Shown here piece by piece: positions 40,344-48,278 of a stretch of DNA of 48,425 nt. Below the pieces are notes generated by a model. That model worked only from the letters and a program-made list of their open reading frames with translations. It did no database searches and was not told the origin of the DNA. Both the position numbers and the translations under genes were made by a program. The DNA comes from Cohnella nanjingensis (lineage in GTDB: Bacteria > Bacillota > Bacilli > Paenibacillales > Paenibacillaceae). The stretch covers positions 1 to 48,425 of the forward strand of contig NZ_JACJVP010000033.1 in NCBI RefSeq assembly GCF_014212125.1, read 5' to 3'. Every line of letters begins with the position of its first letter. The first letter of the stretch is position 1.

Positions 40344-41003
40344 TTAGTCCTTCTTGACCGGTTTGCGATGGCGGAACTCGAGCTCCTGCAGCACCTCGTC
40401 GAACGGGATGCCCTGCTGCTTCAACAACACCATCAAGTGGAAAATGAGGTCGGCCGCTTCGCTGCGCGTCTCGACGTTGTCGTGGTTTTTGGCTCCGATG
40501 ATCACTTCGGCCGTCTCTTCGCCGACCTTCTTCAGGATCTTGTCGAGCCCCTTCTCGAACAGGTACGTCGTATACGCGCCTTCCGGGCGCTCCGCGTAGC
40601 GCTGGGCGATGGTCGTCTCGAGGCCCGAAAGCGCGGCGAACCGGTCCGGCGCCGGCCGGCGCTCCTCCGGCAGTTCTCCGTCCGCGTCGCGATAGAAGCA
40701 GCTGTATGCGCCGGTATGGCAGGCGGCGCCGTTCTGCTTGACGAGCGCGAGGAGCGTGTCGCCGTCGCAGTCGTAACGGAGCGAGACGATCGGCTGCGTA
40801 TGGCCGGAGGTCGCGCCCTTGTGCCACAGCTCCCCGCGGGAGCGGCTCCAGAATACCGTCTCGCCCAGCTCCAGCGTCCGCCGAAGCGATTCACGGTTCA
40901 TATAGGCGAGCATCAGCACTTCCTTGCTGCCCGCGTCCTGAACGACGACCGGCACGAGGCCGTTTTCGTCCCATTTGATCTGATCGGCTAGCGATTGCGT
41001 CAT
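40344..41003 (-). CDS. hisI: Bifunctional phosphoribosyl-AMP cyclohydrolase / phosphoribosyl-ATP pyrophosphatase
   Basis: 219-residue HisIE fusion catalysing the second and third steps of histidine synthesis. The N-terminal HisI domain (about 1-115) has LMLAYMNRESLRRTLE, FWSRSRGELWHKG and the metal-binding YDCDGDTLL ... GAACHTGAYSCFY cysteines. The HisE domain (about 125-215) has KKVGEETAEVIIGAKN and AADLIFHLMVLL. The start overlaps the hisF stop as ATGA, and AAGGAG lies inside the end of hisF. It is the last gene of the his operon; a weak stem (CCGGTC/GACCGG, 40338-40343 with 40356-40361) around its stop may serve in 3' end formation. Confidence 0.97.
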   Translation of the reverse strand: MTQSLADQIKWDENGLVPVVVQDAGSKEVLMLAYMNRESLRRTLELGETVFWSRSRGELWHKGATSGHTQPIVSLRYDCDGDTLLALVKQNGAACHTGAYSCFYRDADGELPEERRPAPDRFAALSGLETTIAQRYAERPEGAYTTYLFEKGLDKILKKVGEETAEVIIGAKNHDNVETRSEAADLIFHLMVLLKQQGIPFDEVLQELEFRHRKPVKKD

Positions 41004-41758
41004 CGTACGTTCACTCCTTGGTTCCGGAGAGTGTCCTTGACCTCCCGGATCGTCACTTCCTTGTAGTGGAAAATGCTCGCGGCAAGCCCTGCGTCCGCCC
41101 GCCCTTCGGCGAATACGTCCGCGAAATGCCGCGCATGGCCCGCGCCGCCGGAGGCGATCACGGGAATGCCGACGCGGTCCGACACGGCGCGCGTCAGCGC
41201 GATATCGAAGCCGTCCTTCGTACCGTCGGCGTCCATGCTCGTGAGCAGAATCTCGCCCGCGCCGCGGCGGGCCGCTTCCTGCGCCCAATCGAGCGCCTTG
41301 ATCCCGGTCGGGTTGCGGCCGCCGTGCGTGAACACTTCCCAGTCGCCCCATTCGGCATTATACTTCGCGTCGATCGCGACGACGATGCACTGCGCGCCGA
41401 ACGTGCGCGAGCCGTCCGCGATCAGGTCGGGATTCTTGATCGCCGCCGTATTGATGCCGATCTTGTCCGCGCCCGCCCGCAGCAGGCGCTTCATGTCCTC
41501 CACCGCGGAGATGCCGCCGCCGACGGTGAACGGAATCGTGATCTCGCCTGCCGTCCGCCGGACGACGTCCACCATCGTCGCGCGTCCCTCCACCGAAGCG
41601 GAGATATCCAGGAAGACGAGCTCGTCCGCGCCTTCGCGGTCGTAGATCGCCGCGAGCTCGACCGGATCTCCGGCATCCCGCAGGTTGACGAAGTTGACGC
41701 CTTTCACGACCCGGCCGTCCTTGACGTCCAGGCAGGGGATAATCCGCTTAGCTAGCAT
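41000..41758 (-). CDS. hisF: Imidazole glycerol phosphate synthase, cyclase subunit
   Basis: 252-residue TIM barrel that, with HisH, forms imidazole glycerol phosphate and AICAR. The catalytic Asp residues are in IIPCLDVKDGRVVKG (Asp11) and VVAIDAKYN (about 130); FTVGGGISAVEDM and IASGGAGHARHF are the phosphate loops. GAGGGAG precedes the ATG at 41758. Upstream, in place of the usual tight junction with hisA, lies a 464-bp spacer with a 30-bp repeat array. Downstream it overlaps hisIE by 4 nt. Confidence 0.98.
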   Translation of the reverse strand: MLAKRIIPCLDVKDGRVVKGVNFVNLRDAGDPVELAAIYDREGADELVFLDISASVEGRATMVDVVRRTAGEITIPFTVGGGISAVEDMKRLLRAGADKIGINTAAIKNPDLIADGSRTFGAQCIVVAIDAKYNAEWGDWEVFTHGGRNPTGIKALDWAQEAARRGAGEILLTSMDADGTKDGFDIALTRAVSDRVGIPVIASGGAGHARHFADVFAEGRADAGLAASIFHYKEVTIREVKDTLRNQGVNVR

Positions 41759-41820
41759 ACGCGCTCCCTCTTTCTATTCGCAGAATGGCGCGACCGGGCC
41801 ATGACGCATCCGCATCGCCG

Positions 41821-42116
41821 CAGTGGGCGGGCCGCGCTGACGGCGGCGCCACAGTGGGGGCCCGCCTGACGGTGGCGCCACAGTGGGCGGCCCGCCTGAC
41901 GGCGACGCCTCAGTGGCCGGCCGCGCTGACGGCGACGCCGCAGTAGGACCGCGTCTGACGGCGGCGCCACAGTGGGGCGGCCGCGCTGACGGCGACGCCT
42001 CAGTGGCCGGCCGCGCTGACGGTGACACCGCAGTGGGCGGCCGCGCTGACGGCGACGCCGCAGTGGGCGGCCGCGCTGACGGCGACGCCGCAGTGGGCGG
42101 GCCGTGCCCGATGGCG
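41821..42116. repeat. Ten-unit 30-bp GC-rich array between hisA and hisF
   Basis: CAGTRG starts recur at 41821, 41852, 41881, 41911, 41941, 41970, 42001, 42031, 42061 and 42091 (spacing 29-31 bp, mostly 30). The consensus unit runs CAGTGGGCGGCCGCGC followed by TGACGGCGACGCCG. It contains the palindromes GCGGCCGC and CGGCG-A-CGCCG. Because 30 is a multiple of three, frames stay open through it on both strands, but the peptides are pure repeats without ribosome sites. The remaining 100 bp on either side show nothing except the hisF ribosome site. Confidence 0.92.
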
Positions 42117-42222
42117 TTGTCCGCCAGCGCTGAATCTCCGGCCTCCCTGAAGACGGCGAAGAATGCGCGATGACAATGGGTAATGATTCATGGCCGAGTC
42201 GCGCCGATCATTCGTGTTTCGT

Positions 42223-42960
42223 TTAGACTCCCGTGTACCGCTTTACCGCATCTGCGAGGGAGATGTTGCCCGTATACAGCGCCTTGCCGACGATCGCACC
42301 GCCGACGCCCGCGCCCGCGTGCTGCACCAGGTTTGCCAGGTCCTCAGGCTTGCTCACGCCGCCGGAAGCGATTACCGTACGCCCCGACACCTGCGCGAGA
42401 CGCGCGATCGATTCGACGTTCGGACCGCTCATCATCCCGTCGCGGGAGATGTCCGTGAAGATGAACGTCTCCGCGCCTTCTGCAGCGAGCGCGACGGCCA
42501 GATCCTCGGCCTTCACCTCGGACGTTTCGAGCCAGCCGCGCGTCGCGACGTAGCCCCCGCGCGCGTCGATGCCGATGGCGACCTTATCGCCATGCTTGGC
42601 GAGCACCTTGGACACGAACGCGCGGTCTTCGATCGCCGCCGTGCCGAGGATGACGCGGGAGACGCCGAGCCCGAGCAGGCGCTCCACGTCCGCCTCAGTG
42701 CGCAGACCGCCGCCTACTTGCACCGGCACCTGCACCGTGGACGCGATCCTTCCGATCAACTCGTCGTTGACCGGATGGCCGGCCTTGGCGCCGTCCAGGT
42801 CGACCAAGTGTACCCACTGGCCGCCTTGCGCCTCCCAGTCGCGCGCCGCCGCGACCGGATCGTCGTTGTATACCGTTTCTTGGTTATAGTCGCCCTGGAC
42901 CAGACGGACGGCTTTGCCGCCCCGGATGTCGATCGCGGGATAGATGATGAACTTGGACAT
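42223..42960 (-). CDS. hisA: Phosphoribosylformimino-5-aminoimidazole carboxamide ribotide isomerase
   Basis: 245-residue TIM barrel catalysing the Amadori rearrangement of ProFAR to PRFAR in histidine synthesis. The catalytic pair lies in YPAIDIRGGKAVRLVQGDY (Asp near 10) and FTDISRDGMMSGPN (Asp near 170); VGGGLRTEADVERLL and IASGGVSKPEDL are the phosphate-binding loops. TTCGGAGGGA lies ahead of the ATG at 42960. It is flanked on both sides by repeat arrays, unlike the rest of the operon. Confidence 0.98.
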   Translation of the reverse strand: MSKFIIYPAIDIRGGKAVRLVQGDYNQETVYNDDPVAAARDWEAQGGQWVHLVDLDGAKAGHPVNDELIGRIASTVQVPVQVGGGLRTEADVERLLGLGVSRVILGTAAIEDRAFVSKVLAKHGDKVAIGIDARGGYVATRGWLETSEVKAEDLAVALAAEGAETFIFTDISRDGMMSGPNVESIARLAQVSGRTVIASGGVSKPEDLANLVQHAGAGVGGAIVGKALYTGNISLADAVKRYTGV

Positions 42961-43011
42961 GTCAATGGTCCCTCCGAACGGGGTTGGAGTGCGTTGCGGC
43001 CATGAATTGCT

Positions 43012-43344
43012 TTGTAACGATAAAAAGTATCGTTACGGCAACGGAAGCAGCCATTTTTTGCTCTGTAGCGATAGAAAGTATCGTTACAGCGGCAGATGAG
43101 GTCGATTGTTGGTCTGTAACGATAGAAAGTATCGTTACAGCGAGAGATGCGACCATTTTGTGCTCTTTAACGATAGAAAGTATCGTTACAGCGGCAGATG
43201 AGGCCGATTGTTGGTCTGTAACGATAGAAAGTATCGTTACAGCGGCAAATGAGGTCGATTAGTAGTCTGTAACGATAGAAAGTATCGTTACAGCGAGAGA
43301 TGCGACCATTTTGTGCTCTTTAACGATAGAAAGTATCAATGCGG
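43012..43344. repeat. Seven-unit 51-bp perfect-hairpin array between hisH and hisA
   Basis: The core CGATA recurs at 43018, 43069, 43120, 43171, 43222, 43273 and 43324, exactly 51 bp apart each time. Consensus units contain a 27-nt perfect hairpin: left arm CTGTAACGATA, loop GAAAG, right arm TATCGTTACAG. The 24-nt linkers come in two types, one with GATGAGGTCGATTGTTGG and one with GATGCGACCATTTTGTGC, in an irregular alternation that suggests duplication of blocks larger than one unit. The first and last units are degenerate. It begins about 50 bp upstream of the hisA start codon. Confidence 0.95.
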
Positions 43345-43362
43345 CGGCGTTCGCGGAGACAC

Positions 43363-43631
43363 GCGGTTAACGGCCCCTCTATCTGCCTCGCCCGGGCTGA
43401 GATAACCGCACATTGCGGTTAACGGCCCCTCTATCCGCCTCGCCCGGGCCGAGATAACCGCACATTGCGGTTAACGGCCCCTCTATCCGCCTCGCCCGGG
43501 CCGAGATAACCGCATTTTGCGGTTAACGGCCACTCAATCCGCCTCGCACGGGCCGAGATGACCGCATTTTGCGGTTAACGGCCCCTCATCTTGCTCCGGC
43601 CGAGCCGAGATAACCGCACATTGCGATTAAC
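43363..43631. repeat. Six-unit 52-bp hairpin array reaching into the hisH stop codon
   Basis: GCGGTTAACGG recurs at 43363, 43415, 43467, 43519 and 43571, with a diverged GCGATTAACG at 43623; the period is exactly 52 bp. Each unit has a perfect 8-bp hairpin TAACCGCA/TGCGGTTA around a 3-nt loop and a second imperfect palindrome CTCGCCCGGGCCGAG. In the last unit the right arm supplies the TAA stop of hisH (43627-43629). The array follows the 51-bp array with only about 18 bp between them. Confidence 0.94.
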
Positions 43632-44250
43632 GCTTCGGCTCAACGCCGCCCTCGGCGAGCTCCACGAACCGGCGCAGCAGCGCCATGCCGAGCTCGCCGC
43701 TCTTCTCCGGATGAAACTGCATGCCGTACACCGAGCCGCGGCCGACGATCGCCGTCACCGGCTGGTGGTAGTCCGCCGTCGCGAGCAGATCCTCGCGGCG
43801 TTCCGGCAGCACATGGAACGAGTGGACGAAGTAGACATGGCCCGGCGCAAGTCCCGCGAACAGCGGACTCGGCTGCGCGAAAGCCAGCTCGTTCCAGCCC
43901 ATGTGCGGCACTTTGTAGTCGCCTTCGAAGCGGACGACGCGGCCCGGCAGCAGACCGAGTCCTTCGTTCCGGCCGTACTCCTCGCTCTCCGAGAAGAGCA
44001 ACTGCATCCCGAGGCAAATCCCGAGCAGGGGTTTGCCGGAAGCGGCGTATTCGCGTACAGTCGCGTCAAGTCCGGTTTCCCCCAGGTTGCGCATCGCGTC
44101 GCCGAAGGCGCCGACGCCCGGCAGGATCACGCCGTCTGCGGCCAAGATCTCCTCCGCCGAGGACGTGACGACCGCATCGCAGCCCAACCGCTCCACGGCC
44201 TTGCTCACGCTGTGCAGGTTGCCCATGCCATAGTCGATGATCGCGATCAC
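43627..44250 (-). CDS. hisH: Imidazole glycerol phosphate synthase, glutamine amidotransferase subunit
   Basis: 207-residue class I glutamine amidotransferase that supplies ammonia to HisF. The nucleophile Cys is in LLGICLGMQLLF (about residue 78), and the His/Glu of the triad are in GMQFHPEKSG (about 185). The start is a GTG at 44250, one base after the hisB stop, with GGGAG nine bases upstream. The stop codon lies inside the last unit of the 52-bp array, so the extreme C-terminus (EGGVEPKR) may have been shaped by repeat insertion. Confidence 0.97.
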   Translation of the reverse strand: MIAIIDYGMGNLHSVSKAVERLGCDAVVTSSAEEILAADGVILPGVGAFGDAMRNLGETGLDATVREYAASGKPLLGICLGMQLLFSESEEYGRNEGLGLLPGRVVRFEGDYKVPHMGWNELAFAQPSPLFAGLAPGHVYFVHSFHVLPERREDLLATADYHQPVTAIVGRGSVYGMQFHPEKSGELGMALLRRFVELAEGGVEPKR

Positions 44251-44251
44251 C

Positions 44252-44863
44252 CTACAGCACTCCCTTCGTCGATGGCACGCCTTTCACCCGGGGATCGATG
44301 GACGTTGCTTCGTCCAGGGCGCGTCCGAGCGCCTTGAATACCGCTTCGATCATGTGGTGCGTGTTCTTGCCGTAGTGCACGATGACGTGCAGCGTGATGC
44401 GCGCTTCGAGCGCCAGCTTCCACAGGAACTCATGCACGAGCTCCGTGCTGAAGCTGCCGACCGTCGCGGACGGATACTCCGCCCGGTATTCGAAATGCGG
44501 CCGGTTGCTCACGTCGATGACGACCTGCGCCAGCGCCTCGTCCATCGGGACGAAGACGCTCGCGTACCGCTTGATGCCGGCTTTGTCGCCAAGCGCTTCG
44601 CGCAGCGTATGTCCGAGGCAGATGCCGATGTCCTCGACGGTGTGGTGATCGTCGATATCCACGTCTCCGCGCGCCTCGACGGTCAAGTCGAATTGGCCGT
44701 GCTTCGCGAACAAGTCCAGCATGTGGTTTAGGAACGGCACGTCGGTCTCGATGTTCACCGTGCCGGTGCCGTCTACGCCGAGGGCCAGCTTAATGTCCGT
44801 CTCATTGGTCTTGCGCGCGATCTCCGCGCGGCGTCCGCCCGCTTGTTCTAAGGATTGCGTCAT
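44252..44863 (-). CDS. hisB: Imidazoleglycerol-phosphate dehydratase
   Basis: 203-residue monofunctional HisB (no phosphatase domain, as in Gram-positives). It dehydrates imidazole glycerol phosphate to imidazole acetol phosphate. The two manganese-binding motifs DIDDHHTVEDIGICLG (about 68-83) and VHYGKNTHHMIEAVFKALG (about 160-180) are intact, as is FLNHMLDLFAKHG. The start overlaps the hisD stop as ATGA. Its downstream neighbour hisH follows after one base. Confidence 0.98.
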   Translation of the reverse strand: MTQSLEQAGGRRAEIARKTNETDIKLALGVDGTGTVNIETDVPFLNHMLDLFAKHGQFDLTVEARGDVDIDDHHTVEDIGICLGHTLREALGDKAGIKRYASVFVPMDEALAQVVIDVSNRPHFEYRAEYPSATVGSFSTELVHEFLWKLALEARITLHVIVHYGKNTHHMIEAVFKALGRALDEATSIDPRVKGVPSTKGVL

Positions 44864-46149
44864 TGAGATTCTCCACCTTCCAATCGGATCTCGACCGCTC
44901 TCGCATGGGCTTCCAGGCCTTCATGCCGCGCCAGCGTCGCGATGCCGGCGGCATCGCGGAGCAGCGCTTCGCGGCTGTATCGGATCAAGCTCGATTTCTT
45001 CACGAAGTCGTCCACGTTCAGCGGCGACGAGAACCGCGCGGTCCCGTTCGTCGGCAGAATATGGTTCGGGCCGGCGAAGTAGTCGCCGACCGGCTCCGAG
45101 CTGTACGGGCCGAGGAAGATCGCGCCCGCGTTCTCGATCGTGCCGAGCACCGCCATCGGGTCCTCGGTGATCACTTCGAGATGCTCCGGCGCGAGCTTGT
45201 TGATGACTTCTACGCCCTCGGCGAGGCTCCCGACGGTCAGGATCGCACCGTACTGTTCGAGCGAACGCTCCGCGATCTCGCGCCGCGGCAGCGTCGCCAC
45301 CTGGCGGTCCAGCTCCGCCGCGACCGCCTGAGCCAGGCGCTCGGACGTCGTCACGAGCACCGCCGAAGCCATCTCGTCGTGCTCCGCTTGCGACAGCATA
45401 TCCGCGGCGACATACCGCGGATCGGCGCTGTCGTCCGCCAGCACGACGATCTCGCTGGGCCCTGCGATGCTGTCGATGTCGACCGCGCCGAATACGGCGC
45501 GCTTGGCGAGCGCCACGTAGATGTTGCCGGGCCCGCAGATCTTGTCGACGGCGGGGATCGACGCCGTCCCATAGGCGAGCGCCGCGACCGCCTGCGCGCC
45601 GCCGATCCGATACATCTCGGTCACGCCCGCTTCGGCGGCCGCCACGAGGATGTACGGGTCGATGCCTTCGCGTCCGCCTGTAGCCGGCGGCGTCACGAGC
45701 GCGATTTCCGGCACGCCCGCGACCTTGGCCGGCAGCACGTTCATGAGTACCGACGAAGGATACGCCGCCTTGCCGCCCGGCACGTAGAGGCCGACCCGCT
45801 TCAGCGGACGCATCACGACGCCGAGCATCGTGCCGTCCGGCTGAAGATCCATCCACGAGCTGCGCTTTTGCTTCTCATGAAAAGCCGTGATGTTGGCCGC
45901 CGCCTGCCGCAGCGCGTCCAGAAACGCCGGCTCCACCTTCTCGTAGGCCGCCGAGATCTCGGCCTCCGTCACCCGGAGCCGATCCGGCGTCAGCTTGACG
46001 CGATCGTGCAGCTCCGTGTACCGCAGCAGCGCCTCGTCGCCTTCCCGGCGCACCGCGCCGACGATCTCGGCCGCCGCCTCATTCTGCTCGCGCGAGCCGT
46101 ATTCGCTCTCCCGCTCCAAGCGGAAGCCGCTTGCCGGTCCGATATACAT
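44860..46149 (-). CDS. hisD: Histidinol dehydrogenase
   Basis: 429-residue zinc enzyme catalysing the last two NAD-dependent oxidations from histidinol to histidine. VGLYVPGGKAAYPSSVLMN, GGAQAVAALAYGT, DKICGPGNIYVALAK, DSIAGPSEIVVLAD and the metal/catalytic region LSQAEHDEMASAVL are all present, with the C-terminal PEHLEVI and GPNHILPT segments. It overlaps hisB by 4 nt. A 148-bp spacer separates it from hisG, longer than most junctions of this operon. Confidence 0.98.
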   Translation of the reverse strand: MYIGPASGFRLERESEYGSREQNEAAAEIVGAVRREGDEALLRYTELHDRVKLTPDRLRVTEAEISAAYEKVEPAFLDALRQAAANITAFHEKQKRSSWMDLQPDGTMLGVVMRPLKRVGLYVPGGKAAYPSSVLMNVLPAKVAGVPEIALVTPPATGGREGIDPYILVAAAEAGVTEMYRIGGAQAVAALAYGTASIPAVDKICGPGNIYVALAKRAVFGAVDIDSIAGPSEIVVLADDSADPRYVAADMLSQAEHDEMASAVLVTTSERLAQAVAAELDRQVATLPRREIAERSLEQYGAILTVGSLAEGVEVINKLAPEHLEVITEDPMAVLGTIENAGAIFLGPYSSEPVGDYFAGPNHILPTNGTARFSSPLNVDDFVKKSSLIRYSREALLRDAAGIATLARHEGLEAHARAVEIRLEGGESQ

Positions 46150-46215
46150 ACCGTCTCCCCCTCGCTTGCCAGCTATTTATTCCTTCAAGGCCGCCGCGCC
46201 CCCGACTGCCCCGCC

Positions 46216-46245
46216 AGACGCTGGAGCAGCTCGCGGACAGCGTCT
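46216..46245 (-). other. Hairpin in the hisG-hisD spacer
   Basis: AGACGCTG (46216-46223) pairs perfectly with CAGCGTCT (46238-46245) around a 14-nt loop, with no T run. It may affect mRNA stability or reduce expression of downstream genes. Nothing else was recognised in the 148-bp spacer. Confidence 0.35.
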
Positions 46246-46297
46246 CGCGCGCTCGATCTGCCGCACCCAGCGCGCCGGATCTGTCTGGCGAAGCCGC

Positions 46298-46945
46298 TTA
46301 AGCCCGCACAGCGCCGGCCAGCGTCTGCGAGATCCGGTCGCACAGCGCCTGAATCGCCGCGTTCTGCAGCCGATAGCTGACGCGGTTCGCGATGAGCCGG
46401 CTCGTCACCGAGAACAGCGTCTCCATCTCGACGAGCCCGTTCTCCTGCAGCGTCTGCCCCGTCTCGACCATATCCACGATGCGGTCGGCCAGACCGATCA
46501 GCGGAGCCAGCTCGATCGAGCCGTTCAGCTTGATCACCTCGACCTGCTGTCCGCGTTCGCGGAAGTACTGCGATGCGACGCTCGGATACTTCGTCGCCAC
46601 GCGAGGATTGATGACCGGCTTCCAATTCGGCAGGCCGATGACGGACATGCGGCATTTGGCGATGCCGAGATCGAGAAGCTCGTAGACGTCCTTGTTCTCC
46701 TCCATCAGCACATCCTTGCCCACAATGCCGATATCCGCTACGCCGTATTCCACATAGGTAGGTACGTCTACAGGCTTCGCCATGATGAACTCCATGTTCG
46801 CTTCGGGGACCGGGACGATCAGCTTGCGCGAATCGTCGAAGTCCTCCGGGATCGGCAGGCCGGCTTGCCGGAACAGCTTGCTCGCCTGCTTGTAGATCCG
46901 TCCCTTGGGCATCGCTACTTTCAGTACCGCGCCGCTCTCCGTCAT
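46298..46945 (-). CDS. hisG: ATP phosphoribosyltransferase, short form (catalytic subunit)
   Basis: 215-residue HisG of the short class, which joins ATP and PRPP in the first step of histidine synthesis. VAMPKGRIYKQASKLFRQAG, the substrate-site ADIGIVGKDVLMEE, and the PRPP loop DRIVDMVETGQTLQENGLVE (about 155-175) are visible. The C-terminal regulatory ACT-like domain of long HisG is absent, so activity and histidine feedback depend on HisZ, encoded just upstream. The start overlaps the hisZ stop as ATGA. Confidence 0.98.
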   Translation of the reverse strand: MTESGAVLKVAMPKGRIYKQASKLFRQAGLPIPEDFDDSRKLIVPVPEANMEFIMAKPVDVPTYVEYGVADIGIVGKDVLMEENKDVYELLDLGIAKCRMSVIGLPNWKPVINPRVATKYPSVASQYFRERGQQVEVIKLNGSIELAPLIGLADRIVDMVETGQTLQENGLVEMETLFSVTSRLIANRVSYRLQNAAIQALCDRISQTLAGAVRA

Positions 46946-48183
46946 GCCTCTTCCCCCTCTCCGATGCCGAACGCCACGAGTCCGTCGTAGCGCCGCCCCT
47001 GATATACCAACGGTTCGCCGTTCTTTGCACGGTTTGCCTTCGTCTGGAGCAAGGCCTCCACAGCTCCCCGCTCTTCGGCCGTGCGCACCGCTTCGGTCAC
47101 GACCGATTCGCCTGCCTCGCGGCGTTTGCCCGCTTCCGCCAGCGCCGCGATCCGCGACGGCTCCGCATAGAGGATCAGCGTCGTCCCGTTCGCTTCCGCC
47201 TCGTCCTCGACCACTTCCAGGATCCGCGTCGTCTTCAGCGCGAAGCCCGTGGCCGGCGCCGGGCGCCCGAATTGCGCCAGCAGGTTGTCGTAGCGGCCGC
47301 CGCTCACCACCGGGAAGCCCAGATGCGCCGCGTAGCCTTCGAACGTCATCCCCGTGTAATATGAAAAGTCGCCGATCATCGTCAGATCGATCAAGACGTG
47401 CTCCTGGACGCCATATGCCCCGAGGACGTCCCACAGGTCGCACAGATGGCGAATCGCCAGATGCGCCGCGTCGTTGCCGCTGAGCCGCAGCGCCTGGTCG
47501 CATACTTCCTGACCGCCGCGCAGCCGCAGGATGCCTTCCAGCTCCGAGCGGATCGGCTCCTCGAGCGACAGCGAGCGCAGAATATCGCGGTAGCCGACAT
47601 GATCCCGCTGCAGCAGGCACGCCTTCAGGCTCTCCTGCGCTCCCGCACGCCCCGGCAATGTCTCCTCGAACAGCCCGTTCAGGAAGCCGACGTGCCCGAC
47701 GGCAATCTTGAACTCGGGCACGCCCGCAGCTTGCAGCGAGGCGATCGCAAGCGCGATGACTTCGGCGTCCGCCTCGGGGGACGCGTCGCCGACCAGCTCA
47801 ACGCCGGTCTGGAAGAACTCCGCCTCCCGTCCGCCCTCTTCCTCGAAGGCGCGGAACACGTTCGCATGATAGCTCAGGCGCAGCGGGAAAGGTGTCTCCT
47901 TCAGCAGCGAAGAAGCCACGCGCGCGATCGGCGCGGTGACGTCGGAACGCAGCACGATCGTCGTACCGCGGTGGTTCAGCAGCTTGAACAACTTCTGGTC
48001 GGAGGTGGCGCTCGCCACCCCGACTGTATCGTAATATTCGATGGTCGGCGTCATGATCTGTTCATAGCCCCAACGGTGCATACAAGCCAGCACGTTCCGC
48101 TCGATGCGCCGCAGCTTCGTGACGGCATGAGGCAAATAATCTTTGACGCCGGTCGGTTTCTCAAATCCTTTAGGCTTCGACAA
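46942..48183 (-). CDS. hisZ: ATP phosphoribosyltransferase regulatory subunit
   Basis: 413-residue paralogue of histidyl-tRNA synthetase lacking aminoacylation function. It assembles with short HisG and confers histidine inhibition. The class II synthetase-like motif region IMTPTIEYYDT, LRSDVTAPIARVASS, FRAFEEEGGREAEFFQTGVELVG, IDLTMIGDFSYYTGMTFEGY and VVSGGRYDNLLAQFG are retained. The start is a TTG at 48183 (SKPKGFEKPTGVKDYLP) with GAGGT about eight to ten bases upstream; no better ATG exists. It is the first gene of the his operon. Confidence 0.96.
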   Translation of the reverse strand: MSKPKGFEKPTGVKDYLPHAVTKLRRIERNVLACMHRWGYEQIMTPTIEYYDTVGVASATSDQKLFKLLNHRGTTIVLRSDVTAPIARVASSLLKETPFPLRLSYHANVFRAFEEEGGREAEFFQTGVELVGDASPEADAEVIALAIASLQAAGVPEFKIAVGHVGFLNGLFEETLPGRAGAQESLKACLLQRDHVGYRDILRSLSLEEPIRSELEGILRLRGGQEVCDQALRLSGNDAAHLAIRHLCDLWDVLGAYGVQEHVLIDLTMIGDFSYYTGMTFEGYAAHLGFPVVSGGRYDNLLAQFGRPAPATGFALKTTRILEVVEDEAEANGTTLILYAEPSRIAALAEAGKRREAGESVVTEAVRTAEERGAVEALLQTKANRAKNGEPLVYQGRRYDGLVAFGIGEGEEA

Positions 48184-48278
48184 GCGGACGACCTCGTTTC
48201 GTTGGCGAATAACGCTTTACTGTATTAAAGTGCTACCAAGTTACCATACTGCCAAAATAAAGATTTTGTTCAACTTTA
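48184..48278 (-). promoter_or_regulatory. Probable his operon control region
   Basis: The only AT-rich stretch ahead of hisZ. On the minus strand it holds a TTGAAC box, a direct repeat of TGGTA and an inverted repeat CTTTA/TAAAG around ATACAG. No well-spaced -35/-10 pair and no T-box or leader-peptide attenuator was recognised, so the control mechanism is open. Confidence 0.3.

Noticed and set aside
41752..42191. Frames on both strands through the 30-bp array (GRADGDAAVG-type and Pro/Ser-rich peptides)
   Set aside because: Product of a period divisible by three; no ribosome sites and no recognisable fold.
42984..43262. 92-codon plus-strand frame over the hisH-hisA hairpin array
   Set aside because: Only repeat translation (SIVTA periodic peptide); no ribosome site.
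43012..43344. CRISPR-like look: 27-nt palindromic repeats separated by 24-nt spacers
   Set aside because: The spacers are themselves repeated (two types), there are no cas genes, and the array lies inside a biosynthetic operon.
48184..48278. T-box or histidine leader-peptide attenuator before hisZ
   Set aside because: No T-box core sequence, His-codon run or terminator/antiterminator pair is visible in the 95-bp leader.
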